This document shows positions 1-12,731 of a stretch of 64,000 bases of DNA, in pieces. Origin of the DNA: Orientallactaga sibirica (lineage: Eukaryota > Chordata > Mammalia > Rodentia > Dipodidae); the NCBI GenBank assembly GCA_036365145.1, contig JAEOAD010000029.1, positions 25,289,001 to 25,353,000 of the forward strand, given 5' to 3'. Numbering within the stretch: position 1 is the first letter of the stretch; every line of letters begins with the position of its first letter. The notes under the pieces were generated by a model that was given only the letters and a program-made list of their open reading frames with translations, ran no database searches and was not told where the DNA came from. Position numbers and translations under genes: made by a program.

Positions 1-844
1 TACATGAAGAGTACTAGCAGTAAATCTTTACCACATGCACAAATTCATAAATATAAAGATTTAAAAAGCTTGGCAATCTCTACCAAGAATAATTTTAAAA
101 TAAACCATGGGTATGTTATACTCAGTAGCTAGACTAAACAAAATAAACACAATTAGAGATTTTGAGAAGAGCAAACTTCAGCCAGACAGAAGAGATTATG
201 AAAATTGTAACACTAAGCCACTAAAAAATATTCTCTAATAAGTCCTTGAGGAATATTCAAAACATCAAGCCATTTTAAGATGAAAGACAGCTAAAAAATA
301 TTTTTCCAAGAATTTTCCGAAAAGTGATTTTAAAGAAAGTCCTTCAAACTGAAGGAAATAATATATTAGAAAGCAATTAAAAGCATTAGAAATGATGCAT
401 GTGAGGATAATATCAGTGAACATTTAAACATTTAAAACATAAAACTATCTCATGCCAAATGATAAAACCATCTTTTAAATCCCTAAGTTTTGTGGATTTA
501 ATACTTATGACATCACTAACATAAATTCAGATCAAAGATCTACACATACAGAATTCTATATTGTGAGTCAATTGGAGAAACAGCAAGTCAAAAAATTCTG
601 TAATTTAAAGGAATTCATTTAAATTCCCACAGAAGGCATAAAAGAATATGATTAAATGCTAAAAGATTTAAAAAACATTGAATTCTAAAATTTTAGAAAA
701 AATATTTGTAAAATCTTAAGAAAAAGAGAAAGAATGAGAAAGCAAAAGGGATCAACAGAGTTGATATATTGTAGATTAGATTCAAACAAACAATACATTG
801 AATGATAGTACACTAAATATTACAATTAAATATTTGTCAAGCAC
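1..844 (+). repeat. AT-rich flank with a probable ancient L1M relic (about 190-560)
   Basis: Around 300-440 the text 'agtccttcaaactgaagg' followed by 'aaataata' resembles the region just after ORF2 in old mammalian L1M elements. The rest is AT-rich and I recognise nothing else. The L1M call rests on short similarity recalled by eye. Confidence 0.4.
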
Positions 845-1030
845 TGAAGATATTGCTCAGTGGTTGAGAGCACTTGCTGACAAAGAATGTTGTCCTAGAT
901 TTGATGTCCCAGTACCCACATAAAGCCAGATGCACCTGCATCTGCAGTTCATTTGCAGTAGCAAGAGACCCAGGCATACATATACTTTCTCTGTCTTTCC
1001 TCACAAATAAATAAGTAAATTAATTAAATT
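845..1030 (+). repeat. DIP-type tRNA-derived SINE (old copy)
   Basis: The degenerate tRNA-like head ('gctcagtggttgagagcac') is followed by the family body ('gccagatgcacctgcatct', 'ttcatttgcagtagcaag') and an AAATAAATAAGTAAAT tail. The CT tract is short. Divergence suggests an old insertion. Confidence 0.8.
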
Positions 1031-1151
1031 AAATATCACATATATAGTCAATTGGAAAAATAAAACTTACATAAAGAACATACCTTGTACTCTGTATTAA
1101 GTGGAATGAAAATGTATTTTACATAAACAATAAGGATTAAAAATAAGACTT

Positions 1152-1461
1152 TTGCTGGAGAGATGGCTCAGCAGTTAAGGCACTTGTCTGCAAACCTTAA
1201 GGACCTAGGTTGATTCCTCAGTACCCACATGGACTTGGATGCCATCTGCCCAAGAGGTACCCAGGTTACACAGAGGTGGGTTCCATTCCAGTCTCAGCAG
1301 CAGTACAATATCAAAGGAACCCCTGACCGATGAAACGCTTATGTCACAAGCCCATTCTACACACGCCACACAAAAATAAGACAAGATGGTGAGAATCCAG
1401 TATGAAGTGGTACATGCATGTGGATTCTGTTTACAATGGCCAGAGGCCCTGATGCACCTAT

Positions 1462-1502
<41 letters not shown>

Positions 1503-1562
1503 CTGTCTCTCTCTCTCTTTTCTCTATCTCTCTCTACTTGCAAATAAATAAAAATATTTTTA
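1152..1562 (+). repeat. DIP-type SINE split by about 170 bp of foreign sequence
   Basis: The head ('gctggagagatggctcagca', A-box region) and B-box region occupy 1152-1232. The body then breaks off. It resumes near 1408 ('gtacatgcatgtggattctg', 'gccagaggccctgatgcacc') and ends in a long CT microsatellite (about 1461-1530) and an AAATAAATAAAAAT tail. The sequence at 1233-1407 is not part of the other copies in the window. Confidence 0.8.
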
Positions 1563-2589
1563 AAGCAGACTTATTATATTAACATTTTGTAGTTAAATCA
1601 TTAAATGTATTAGATAAATTAATTTCAGGAAATAAATAAACATAAATTATTCATAATAATGAAGTTTCAATTCATTAGAAAAATATAACAATAATATTTA
1701 ATAGTACTTCAAAATAAACACATAATGTTTTAAATTAAGCAAATAAAAATAATTTCACATTTATAATGGAAAATCTATGCTTATATTGCCCTAAAAAATA
1801 CAATAGACTAAGTAGATTAAACAAGAAATATATGTTCTTATAATTGTTTTATAAGTCAGTATGTGGCTTGAGTAAGTAAAAATAGTGACTGTTAATATAT
1901 GACAATAATGCTAAAACATTGATAGTAAGTAAATTTACAGATGACACTTTATTGAACTCTTTTGTTTGAATGTATTAATAAGCAAATAAGAATTTTGCAC
2001 AAAGTAAATATAACTCCACTCATTTCATCTTGGATTCTGATTTTTTTAATGTGTTTACTAGAGGGTAATAAAATGCTATTGACTCATTGATCTGAGATAC
2101 TGGATAATTCAATTACATGTAAATAAAGTAAGCTGTGTTCAACATTAAATATAAATTTTGATTAGAGCTGCTGAAATTTGAATAAATATTTTTAATATAC
2201 ACCATTGAAAAGTATTATATTGAATAGCATTTTGAATAATATAAACTATGAACAAGCTGTAAGAATAGTCTGAAAGAAAACTGAGTACACTAATATGGTT
2301 GGGTTCTACTGAGAGTTCCCCTCCTGGTGTAGATGGCTAATTTCTCCCCAGTACAATAAACAAAGAAAGAAATTTTTCTTCTTCATAAAGGATGAAATTT
2401 AATTAGATTGAGTCTTCACTATCTATGATTCCATTTAACTATAATCATCTCCTAAAACATGTATGTTTTATACAATCATTGCGAGTTAGATCTTCAATTT
2501 AAACAGAATATAGTCATTTCATATCATGGAAATTTTGATAGGTCTGCAGTTTTAGATTTTATAATATTAACACTTTAAAGCATCTTGAA
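1563..2589. other. Unassigned AT-rich DNA
   Basis: Very AT-rich sequence with no recognisable exon, RNA gene or mobile element. It may include decayed L1, but I see no diagnostic motif. Confidence 0.4.
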
Positions 2590-2814
2590 AATATTTTATT
2601 TATTTATTTAAATAAGAGAGAGAGAGAAAGTGGCACATAGAGAGAGAGATGGGGGGTGCGAGAATGGGCATACCAGGGCCTCTAGCACTGTAAACAAACT
2701 CCAGACACAAGCACCACCTTGTACATCTGGCTTACATGGGTTCTGGGGAATTAAACCTGGATCCTTAGGCTTCGCCGGGAAGCACCTTAACTGCTGAGTC
2801 ATCTCTATACACCA
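2590..2814 (-). repeat. DIP-type SINE
   Basis: Read on the minus strand it has the head ('gactcagcagttaaggtgc'), B box, body and GA/TTTA tail (the plus strand begins with TATTTATTTATTTAAAT then GAGA). It lies immediately upstream of an L1 relic. Confidence 0.88.
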
Positions 2815-2861
2815 CTATTAACGTTTTAGAGGATATCAGTTTTAGCTTTATCTGACATATT

Positions 2862-3415
2862 GGCACATTCATTTTGTCTGTATTTACTTGGGGAAGAAAT
2901 AAAGAACAAGGGCATAAAGAGTATCTTCATCAACATTATTGAAGAAAATTTCCCCAACCTTAAAAAAGACCTATCCAAACACAAAAGGTGCACAGAGTAT
3001 CAAATAGAGAGGACCACAGAAGAGACACCCAATGTCACAAAGTAACCAAAACACAAAACACAGAAAACAAAGAGAGTGTACTAAAAAGCATGCAAAGACG
3101 AAGAAAACACCAAACTCCTCAAAACTTCAACATTACAGGGAACAGTTCACCCATCACAATTATAATTCTGAACATTAATAGAATCAAATACCCAATCAAA
3201 AGACACAGGTTAACAGGCTGGACCAGAAAGCTGGATTCATCCATTTGCTAACTCCAAGAAGCTCACTTTATAATTAAAGATATAAACTGCCTTAGGGTGA
3301 AAGGACAGAAAAGTATTTTTCCAAACAAATGGAAAAAGGAAGGTATGGCTATACTGATTTTTGACAAAATAGACTTTAAATCAAAATCAAAAAGATAAAT
3401 AATGCCACTTCATGC
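2862..3415 (+). pseudogene. L1 relic: end of ORF1 joined to start of ORF2
   Basis: Frame 2860-3045 encodes a stretch with the L1 ORF1 motif 'EENFPNLKK' (start of the C-terminal RNA-binding part). Frame 2988-3251 then gives 'LNINRIKYPIKRHRLTGW', the N-terminal ORF2 endonuclease segment. The ORF1 C-terminus between them is largely missing, so this copy has an internal deletion. After 3300 the text still matches the endonuclease region ('gggtgaaaggacagaaaagt'), then ends near 3415. It is 5'- and 3'-truncated and dead. Confidence 0.75.
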
Positions 3416-5344
3416 TCATCTATACTTTTATGTGAAAATTATTACTGCTAATTTAAGTTTATATTATTATGAAATGAATCATTAATTTAGTTTGAGTTTA
3501 TAATAGTTCATTGCTAGTGTTTATAAATATAAATGATTTTTGGCTTGTGAAGTCATAATCTGACACTTTAGTACACATAAGTAGTCATAAGTGCTTGCAT
3601 GTTCTTAGATGCTCTGTATACAGTAATTAAGGGCAATCTTTCTTTACTTTTTGTTCCTTTTTAATGAAGAATAATAGAGGTTATTAGGAAGAGATTGGAC
3701 ACAGATTTTTTGCACGGAGGTCAATGGAAAGAAATGTGCTCAGGAACAAGAACACCCAGTGTGGGTGTGGGATTTTCACAAATCTCACCATCTTCTTTAT
3801 ATTTTATCATTTAGACTAGGGGTTAAATAACACTTATTTTATAAATTCAAAGAGGCCATGCCATTTTTTTTTTTTTGCTGTACAGAAAAAGTAGCCATAG
3901 ATAATACTCATTTTTGTGCAAATAAGTATGGCTGCATTCCCATAAAGATGTACTTTGTATGTGGTCATCCATGTTTGTCTCCCAGGGCAAAATTTGCTGA
4001 GTACTAGTTTTCCAGTTAAAAGCACCACATGTCTTTGTTTGTTCACATCTTACCCAGTATAATTTGGGCGTTTAGGTTTTGACAAAAAAGAAATTTTCCC
4101 TTTATTCTCTTCATTGCATTAAGAAAATTCAAGATAATACAATATCATACTAATGACCTTCTATTGATTATTTCATAAAATATTTGCATAAAGACAAAAT
4201 GTTTAACCCTGTTCTTATTTAGTTGTCCAGTACACATCACATGGCCACTTCAAAAGACTTCATAGAAGTGAATAAGAATCTCAGAGGTTAGGAAATTTCA
4301 GGGTTTTGATGTCTTGTCTAACCTATAGGCAGTCTCATAAATGGCCACAGTATGAATGTTTAAGAGCAAACATAAGTGCTACACATGCAAATTGTTACAA
4401 TTTTTTAAGCTTTATAAAATGGCAACATTTCCTGTCTTCCCTACATTCATGTCTACCTGCCTTGAATATCCTTAGTTCTCCTGGTTTTCTGTAGGAGTGG
4501 ATGCATTTTATGTTCCTGGCTTGTGTCTAAAACTTCTCTAATGCATTATGAATTTGGCATGCTAAATAGTTCATTGACTTGAAAAGCCTGCCAAATTTCC
4601 AATCTCTGTTGTGATTCATAGTGTATGTCTTTGTAATTAATTTCAAAGCATATCAGCAAATCAACCCTACAACATGTAGAGCTTTATTTGACATGTAGGT
4701 TACTTTCTTCTCAATGCCAAGTCAATTTTTAATCTCTCTTTTCAAATATTCAATTGCATAATGTAAGTACTTATAACCCTGGCTCTTGATGCTCCTCTGC
4801 TCAAGGTAGGCAAGTGGAGTTCATAAATACCCCAAATTTATGAAGAGTTATCCAAACAAATACTTTCCCTGCTTTTTAATTTAGACCCTGCCTACCTTGT
4901 CCAGTGAACAAATTAAGGGACTCTATGCCCTAGTTTTGACTCTCTCTCTTTCTCTCTTGCCCAAGAACTTCCCTGCCTCTAATGAAATTTTGGTACTGCC
5001 TACCAATCATGTGTGACTGAAATATTGATTGTGTAATTCACACGCTAGTTTCCCTATCTGTAATATAGAATTCTACAGCCACTATACATTCATGGAGAGC
5101 ATTTAGCCAATGCTATCCATATGTCCTGGTGTCCTATATGTTGACAGTATTGAAAACTAATATCACACAAAATGTTCTTATGTCTTCGATGCAATTTACA
5201 TTCCATGACATAGACTCTCCATCATAATACTGGAATTTACCTGTCATTATTCACAAAAGCTAAGTACTCAGTCCCGTCATCTTTGTATGGAGGTAATAGA
5301 GTATAGCATTGTTTACTCAACCTATTATCACTCACATAAAAGTC
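3416..5344. other. Unassigned DNA, 1.9 kb
   Basis: No diagnostic repeat, RNA gene or exon recognised. Open frames here (minus 3834-4046, plus 4306-4494) are short, lack family motifs and look like chance. Confidence 0.4.
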
Positions 5345-5456
5345 AAGCAAGGGTCTTGCAGTTGTTTGCATGGTCAAGAAGCCCTAGCATGCTCATTTGC
5401 ATGAACAAACGAATGCACACACCTATCACACCTGTTTAAATAAATACATATTTTTA
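5345..5456 (+). repeat. 3' fragment of a DIP-type SINE
   Basis: 'gcagttgtttgcatggtcaa' and 'gaagccctagcatgc' followed by a TTTAAATAAATACAT tail match the 3' half of the family. The tRNA-like head is absent. Confidence 0.55.
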
Positions 5457-7520
5457 AAGTAAGGTTTCAATTCAAAAATAGATAAAACAGTTTTCATGGA
5501 ATGTATGTCTTACACTGTTCTATGTAAATGTATATATGCACCATAGGTTTTTACTAAAGGTGTGAGCAGAACAGAGATAGTGGAAATTTTCATTATCTTT
5601 TCTTTCCTTGTCGTGTCAGGAAGATGGAAGAGGGAAACCTGAAGCCCAGAGAAAAGGTATTTCATATTCTTATCCATTGAGAACCATCCTATTGTGACAT
5701 CTGCATAATTAATACAGATAATTCCATTAAGAAAACTTCCTGCATTGTGCTCTTTGGTTTATAAATTCTCTATGATCCATTTGAAGCCAATGTGATTAAG
5801 GTGTTTAAGATGAATACTACTGTGGACTTCTCAGAATGCAGGTCCTAAATTCTTCAAAGATGGTTGTAAAAAGCAAGCTTCTTGACAGTTCTTTTTGGTG
5901 TTGTTTTGTATTCAGATATAAAAAGAAGAATTTCATCATCAGCCATTTTTCCCCCTCTGGTATTAGAGAAGCCAGACTTGGAAGAATGCTGACTCTGCAA
6001 AAATTAGAATAGACAAATGTATTTTCTTTGAAGACAAAGAAAGGTCATTAAATAAAAACATCTTGATATTATATAAAAACTTCCTCTCTATTCCACAAAT
6101 CAAGAATAATCCTCATGACTTGTACAGATATGAAAAAGAAAGAAGAAAAGCCCTCAATCTAATAAACCCTATCACTCTTAATACAATTTCTCCACTACAC
6201 AAAATTTCTCATTGGCCAGTTCTGATTATTCTAGTGTGTTTTACATTACATATAATTAAACTAATTAAAAATAAAGCTGAAGATGTATGGTAGTATGCTT
6301 TCCTAATATGTAAAAGGCCTTGACGTTAATCAATAGCACCACAAAATAGAAAAAAATAACTTCAATAAGTAAATATTAATACTAGATATAAAGTGAAAAA
6401 TTCAAGAATCACTACTCATATGTGACTTCAATTCTTCTTCAAAAAATATTCACTGCTAATAGAATGGTTTTATCTTTACAAAAAATAATAGTTGGAATGT
6501 ATAAATCATAATGTCAATATATAAAACCAACCCATGTTTTCATAAAAAAATGGATCTCACTGATGGATAAAGAGGTTATGATAAATGTGTTTCTATTAAA
6601 AATTACACTCAAATGAATGCACCAGAACTGGGTATATTATTCCAAATATAAATCTGCAAGTAAACATGTCACTATGAAAAATGATGCAGCAGTTGGCCTT
6701 AGTTAATTTAATTATCAAAGCCTATGGTTCAAGGTAAAACATGTTATATTTTATATAGATTTCTTCTTCATCCTTTAACTTGGAAGTTAAGGATGACGAT
6801 AATGTCAAACTAAAAGAAGAGATAAAGTAAGCATAAATAAATAAATTTTTCATAGAACTAGAGTACCTCAGATTTTTAAATGATCAATTAATTGGCAAAA
6901 ATAAAACAAATTTACTGAATACTTCATAGTTTTTTTTAAGTATTCCTATGGAAAAGTACCCAAAATGCTATGTCACATGTCATTGACATGTTCTTTTGTG
7001 TTTTCTGTATCTCATTATAGAAATCCCATTTATTGTGAGTCATTAGAATTTTGTCCTATGGAATGTCACAAATGACATCACAACTTTCTTTTTTATCATT
7101 ATTTTGCTGTTGAAAAAAATGCTTGAAAATATTTATGACACTAGATTATTTGAATGCAAATATATAATTCAACTGCATTAGCACAATGGTACATATGTAT
7201 GTGTGTATATGCTACCTTCCACATCTATTTCATAGTTTACATAGATTAAATATACACAGAAATGAATGACACAACCAGTACACAGATCAACATTCAGTCT
7301 AAATGAATGTTGATAAATACCTCCTCAAGTTATAGTAATTTATACGTGTATCAGAACATCATAAGTGTTTCCATTTCTACATTTCCACCAGAATTCCAAT
7401 ATGTCAGATATCAATTTTTGATAAATATAACATATTTTTAGCTCAAGTGACTATTTCTTGATACATTCATTTGTCATCCATTTCCTTGATATTCATGATT
7501 TCCAGTTACCCAATTTCTTT
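5457..7520. other. Unassigned AT-rich DNA, 2.1 kb
   Basis: No supportable feature. The stretch at about 7290-7500 may be a decayed minus-strand L1 ('aagtgtttccatttctacat'), but the match is too short to call. Confidence 0.35.
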
Positions 7521-7716
7521 TTATTATATTTTTATTTATTTAGTTGCAAGGAGGAGAGCAGAGAATGGGCATGCCAGAGCCTCTATGCACTGCAAACCAA
7601 CTCCAGATGCATATGTCTCTTTGCACATTTGGCTTTAACTGGTTACGAAGAAATCAAACCCAGTCATTATATGTTGTAGGCAAATGCCTTAACTATTGAG
7701 AAATTTCTACAGCCCC
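7521..7716 (-). repeat. DIP-type SINE (old)
   Basis: The plus strand shows a TATTTTTATTTATTTAG tail complement, 'gaatgggcatgccagagcct', 'ccaactccagatgcatatg' and a degenerate head complement ending 'aaatttctacagcccc'. The short GA tract and many changes imply an old copy. Confidence 0.78.
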
Positions 7717-7948
7717 AAGTTATACAATTTATGTTTGGATTGTTTTAAAGTGATAATTTCTAGAAAGTCCCTATACATTCTACTTTATTATCTCTTGTCA
7801 TTCAAATGTATTAAAACATACCTTTATATGTTTGGACTACCAGGAAAAACACACAAACCCAATTCTTACTAAATTAAGAAAATAAAAGAAGAATCAAAAT
7901 GAAATTAAAAAATAAAAATATCAAGAATGTAGAAAGTTCAACAAAAAT

Positions 7949-7951
7949 ATT

Positions 7952-7990
<39 letters not shown>

Positions 7991-8131
7991 TTTGAGAGAG
8001 AGAAAGAAGCAGAGAAAAAGACAGACAGATAGTGAGAGGATGGGTGTGCCAGGACCTCCAGCCACTGCAAATGAACTCCAGACACATGTGCTACCTTGTG
8101 CGTCTGGCTTACATGGGTCCTGGGAAATGAA
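7949..8131 (-). repeat. DIP-type SINE, 5'-truncated, with (TTTA)n tail
   Basis: Eleven TTTA units (7949-7993) are followed by the GA tract and body ('ggatgggtgtgccaggac', 'gaactccagacacatgtgct', 'gcttacatgggtcctggg'). The tRNA-like head is missing, so this copy is 5'-truncated. L1 sequence resumes downstream, so it may have inserted into that L1. Confidence 0.85.
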
Positions 8132-8149
8132 ATACCAAAGAAAACTCAA

Positions 8150-8935
8150 GAAAGCTTTTTCACTTGCAATTGTTACAAGTGAATTTAAAAATAAATCAAT
8201 TTAACCAAGGACAAGAGATATGTACACTGAAAAAGTGAAGAAACTTGACACACACACAAAAAAAGAAATACTAGTAAGTGGAAAAACATCCTGTGTCTAG
8301 AGATTGAAAGAGGTACAATTGCTAAAATGTCCAAGCTGCTAATAAAGAGCTACAATCTCATCCGAACCTACAAAATTCCAAAGATGTTTGTATGCAAAAA
8401 GGGGGAAAAAACATCCTGGAGTATATATGGGATTACAAAAAAAAAAAAAAAAAAACATGAATGGTCAAAGAAATATTGTTTAAAAAGGAAACTAGAGACA
8501 TCATATATTCTGGATTCAGATATGCTATTGAATTTACACTAATCAAAACAACGTGATATTTTTTGAAAAAAGACAACAGACCAAAGGAAAAAAATAAATA
8601 ATCAACAGTTAAACTCACACATTAAAAAAATCACACATTTATATTCAATTTTCCACAAAGTTACCAAGACCTTGCACTGATGAAAGGATAGTCACTTTAG
8701 TCAATGGTTCTTGAAAAATTGTATAGCTTCATAAATAGAAATAAATCTAGACTGTCTCAGACCATATGTAAAAGTCAACTTCACAGAGAAGAATACAATC
8801 AATTATAAAGAGACTGGTTATAAAATAGAAGAAAATATTTGCAAACCACCCTTTTAAAAGGTTAATACTCAAAAATAGGTGAGAAAACTCTGTAGCCAAA
8901 TATAAATAATGAATCTATATATAAAAAATAAGTTT
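8150..8935 (+). pseudogene. Old L1 ORF2 relic (RT to C-terminal part)
   Basis: Successive matches to the second half of ORF2 appear in order: 'aaacatcctgtgtctagaga', 'gctaaaatgtccaagctgct', 'acaaaattccaaagatgt', 'actaatcaaaacaacgtga', and the 'gcaaaccacccttttaaaag' region near the end. Many stops and indels are present and no frame is open. Its plus orientation matches most L1 pieces here. Confidence 0.65.
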
Positions 8936-9383
8936 AGAGATCTTAAGTGTGAGAGAAGGGAAAGAAGGCAATATAATATATGAGACATGAAAGGGAGGCT
9001 ACAAGAGGATGAAAGGGGACAGTGGGCAGGCAACAAGGTGGATATGGTGAGGGCATTAGAGGAGGAAGATGAATGACCACAGATTATAATTACATATAAG
9101 AATGAAAACATAGGTATGCATGATGTGGAGACATTTTGTTGCTTAGAGATGGACTACAGGTTTGGGCCTGCATCATTATCAGCTTTGGAGTAAGCTGGGG
9201 GCAAGTCATACTCCATATTTCACAGACATTAGAGTTAGGTGCATGCAAGACAGGCATCAGGCTTATAGGCCAAGACATAACCCTCGCCAATACTGTTCCT
9301 ACCTTGTACCACCCAGTGCAGAGCAAGAGTTTATTCTCTGACGGCAGAACACAAAACCTTTTTGAACTTTGTCCTGTTTTGCA

Positions 9384-9483
9384 TTTTTGAGACAGGGGCT
9401 AGCAACTTAGCCCTTGAATTCCTAATTCTACTGCTTCTATGTTCCAAGTGTGGGATTACAGTCACAGGGCACCATGCCTATCC
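9384..9483 (-). repeat. B1-like SINE fragment (old)
   Basis: 'gagacaggggctagcaact', 'aagtgtgggattacagtcac' and 'gcaccatgcctatcc' match the reverse complement of a 7SL-derived B1 monomer. The A-tail end is degraded. Confidence 0.6.
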
Positions 9484-9699
9484 TAGGACAGGGTTTTAGA
9501 ACAGCACTTTTCACTGGAATTCAATGCTAGGTTCGAGAAACATAGTACTAGGCTTCAAAATCCAAAGTAGTGTCCATGGATGCAGACTATAGCACACAGC
9601 CCAAGGCATCAGTGAGAAATGGGCAGAAGCTTCTGCTACTTCTATCCTGACGAGCATCACCTGGAGTTGATGAAACTTGTCTTCCACATATCTACCTCA

Positions 9700-10100
9700 C
9701 TATAATTTATCAAAAATTATCAAATCTTTATGTAGGCCTACAAAATGAGAGAATACTGAAATAAATCAAAGCAGAGATGAAATAAAGTCATTGGAGAGTG
9801 TTATGAACAACTACATACCAACACATTTAGTCCATTAGAGTAAATGGGTAAATTCACAGTCACATGTACCTCATCAAGACTGAAGCATGAAGAGAACAGA
9901 CCAGCAAACATAATAAGACTCACACACTAGTAAACTGTATCCAGACTAATTAAATACAAATATGAGATGGCTTTTTTGCTAAGTTTTAAGAAACAATTCA
10001 TGTTAAAATACTGAAAAAAACAATACAAAAAGTGTGTCTCAACAGCTCTATTCTGAAATAGAAGGCCTAAGGGGTTCCTGGGGACCTACTGGTCTTCAGT

Positions 10101-10179
<79 letters not shown>

Positions 10180-10510
10180 ACAATAACAGCAAAAATAGCC
10201 TGAATTTACAAAGAATCTTGAATAGAAAGAAGAAAGGAGACATTATGTTATCTAGCTTCAAAATATAATACAGATTGTAACAAAGCAACATTGTATTGGC
10301 ATAAAACACACATATGCTCTAGTCTGTAATAGAGAGCCAATAATAATCATATACATCTATAGACAACTGATTTTGCTCTTTTAGAGCAAATGTTAACTTG
10401 GAACTTACCTTGGATAAAGGACACTCTTTTCAACACACAGTACAGAAAAATATGGCTCACCTATGCTCAGCTCATATCATGTATACCTATCTAAAAATCC
10501 TTTTCATAAT
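9700..10510 (+). pseudogene. Old L1 ORF2 relic with embedded (AC)n(GA)n
   Basis: 'gcagagatgaaataaagtca', 'gaacaactacataccaacac' and 'gactgaagcatgaagagaac' follow ORF2 between the endonuclease and RT domains. After 10,180 'gcttcaaaatataatacag' and 'acattgtattggcataaaa' match a later part of ORF2. The intervening RT core is missing and a microsatellite (10,101-10,174) sits between the blocks. Confidence 0.6.
10101..10174. repeat. Compound microsatellite (AC)n(GA)n
   Basis: About 23 AC units (10,101-10,146) run directly into about 14 GA units. The compound purine/pyrimidine-alternating tract lies inside an L1 relic. Confidence 0.95.
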
Positions 10511-12681
10511 ACATATTTATTCTATGGGATTTGTTCCTGCAGAGAATCTTGTCTAAAATACACATTACTATAACTCAGCCGAAAGGCCCAAAAAATAGAC
10601 AACTGTGCAATGATACTACAATTTAAATGGGTCACACAGCAGTGGCTAATATAAGAAAATACCTGTAATTAAGTTAAGAATATTGATTTCTTCTTTTCCT
10701 GCTTACCTGTTTTTGGGAATGTTACCAAATGCACTAAGTGCATAGATGTTTTCTACTCTTGAAAAATGCAGTTATTAACAGAAGATACAGCAGTCCTTGG
10801 CTGAAGGACATTATTATAGAATGATAGACAATAGTATTTGAGCAACTCAGACTCATATTTTCAGGAATTTTGACAGTTGTTGTCAGTTGTTGGTAATCAA
10901 GCATTGACTATCCTGAAATATCTATAGAAATGTAATTAATAAAAACTATCATTTACTTATAAAAATTTTAAAGGGCAAATAAAAAGCCTATATTTCTAAT
11001 TATTTCTGAAAATGTTTTTGTCTCTTGGATATCTCTGAACAAGATCCTTCCTATACATACATGATAAGACTTCACTGCACAGAGAATTTACCCTTGCTTA
11101 CCGTAGCAATTTCATGTACTGCAATTCCTACCTTTCTCAATATGGAAGACTTGGAATAGCTAGAAAATTCAGATAGAATGCTTTTAATAAATCTCTGCTG
11201 TCTTAACTACAAATGAAAACAGGTCTTTCAAAAGAGAAAAGGTATGTGATGGGAGTGGAGAAGGGTTTACTTTAAATTTAGAGATGTTTACTTTAATGAA
11301 ATACTTATAATGCTTATTTTGCACAAACTTCTGTCTTATCAAAACAAAATCTGTACGTTTAACTCATGGCTATTAACCACATCAAAACTCTGGAGCAATG
11401 ATGTTCTTTAGCTGTTTTCTATTTATCAGTTCTGATTTCCCTTAACACTGTTAAATAGATGTGTTGGTTTATAACATAATTAGAATGTGAAAAAATAAAG
11501 CTGTGTGCATTGAACTGTCTAAGGAGAATAGCTTTTCCTTTGTTATCAGTTCTTTATAAATTGTTCCATTTGCCAGATACAACTGCTTGTTTTGTTGTGA
11601 TCAATACATATTTTCTGTGAAGGCAATTCTAGTTATTCAGTGCTGCATTCTAACATTTAATACAACTTTAATTTAATAATACATTACACACTGGCAACAA
11701 ACAAAACAAACTTCAAGATTGGTTCAAGGACTGACCAAACTTTTAAAAACTCTGCAACAGTTTTTAAGAATTTGACATTACTGTGACCTTCTTGACTTGA
11801 ATTCACAGGTAGTATTAACAGGAGTTTTATGGGAAACACTGAAAAAGGTATTACATTCATGTAGCACAAAGAACATGTCATGCTACGAGATCAAATTCCT
11901 TCTGTGATCAGTTTGTAAAGTATTCCATCCTCTTGCAACACCCAGCCTCCATCCAAAACATGTCATATAGCAGAGATTGAGCTGTATTTTCTGTTGTCTG
12001 TTTGTTTTACCTAGTTAACAGGAAGTTATTCTAGGAAAGATGAAGTTGTTTCTGAGTAATGAACTCTTGACCTTCCCTGTATCAGAAACCTGATTAACAT
12101 ACTAAAGTTTATAGATTTCACATTACAGCTATATCACTGGTAAAAATCAGTGATTTTGTGTTTCATTATTGAAAAGATACTCTCTTTTATAAAGTGTGCT
12201 TGCTCCCTGACTTAGCAATTTTCCCTAATTGTAACTTTCTTAATTGAATTAAAGCACAGACTATGTATTTCTCAACCCTGCCTCATTGCTATCCATTTTA
12301 TCAACTGTGCTAACATCCCAATACTTCTCAAACAGGAAGATCTAGAAATCTTATTTTGCATTGTCTTGCCTTTTTAAGACAATTTTTTCCTTCAGTTTGA
12401 CTTTAGTGACTCTTAAAACCTGAAAGCATTATATATTTTTACCATAAAACTAAAATGTGTCAAAATAAAAACAACAACAACAACAAAAAACCAAAAACCA
12501 AAACTGGAGATCTGGCTCATTGATTAATGCCATATACTTCTTTACTCAAAACTGTGTCCTTGTGTTTATGTGCAGCTATGTTATTCTGGCTCCTTATCAG
12601 TCTTGTTGTATCTGTTGATGCTGTCTTTACATAAGAACTCACATGGAAGATCACAAATTCACTGTAAGATCTGGAAACATG

Positions 12682-12684
<3 letters not shown>
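10511..12684. other. Unassigned DNA, about 2.2 kb
   Basis: Mostly unique-looking sequence. A tRNA-SINE-like head may begin at about 12,503 ('ctggagatctggctcattg') but the body does not follow convincingly. No exon supported. Confidence 0.35.

Positions 12685-12727
<43 letters not shown>
12685..12727. repeat. (TG)n microsatellite
   Basis: About 21 TG units. It abuts a minus-strand B4-like SINE and is probably the expanded (CA)-rich tail of that SINE. Confidence 0.95.

Positions 12728-12731
<4 letters not shown>

Noticed and set aside
843..1000. tRNA-like A/B boxes, checked as possible tRNA genes here and at other SINE heads
   Set aside because: The heads are SINE promoters continuous with the DIP body. 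None folds as an intact tRNA with an acceptor stem that I can see.
7949..7993. Regular TTTA repeat, checked as a possible short-repeat array
   Set aside because: It is the expanded tail of a SINE. There are no spacer units, so it is not a CRISPR-like array.
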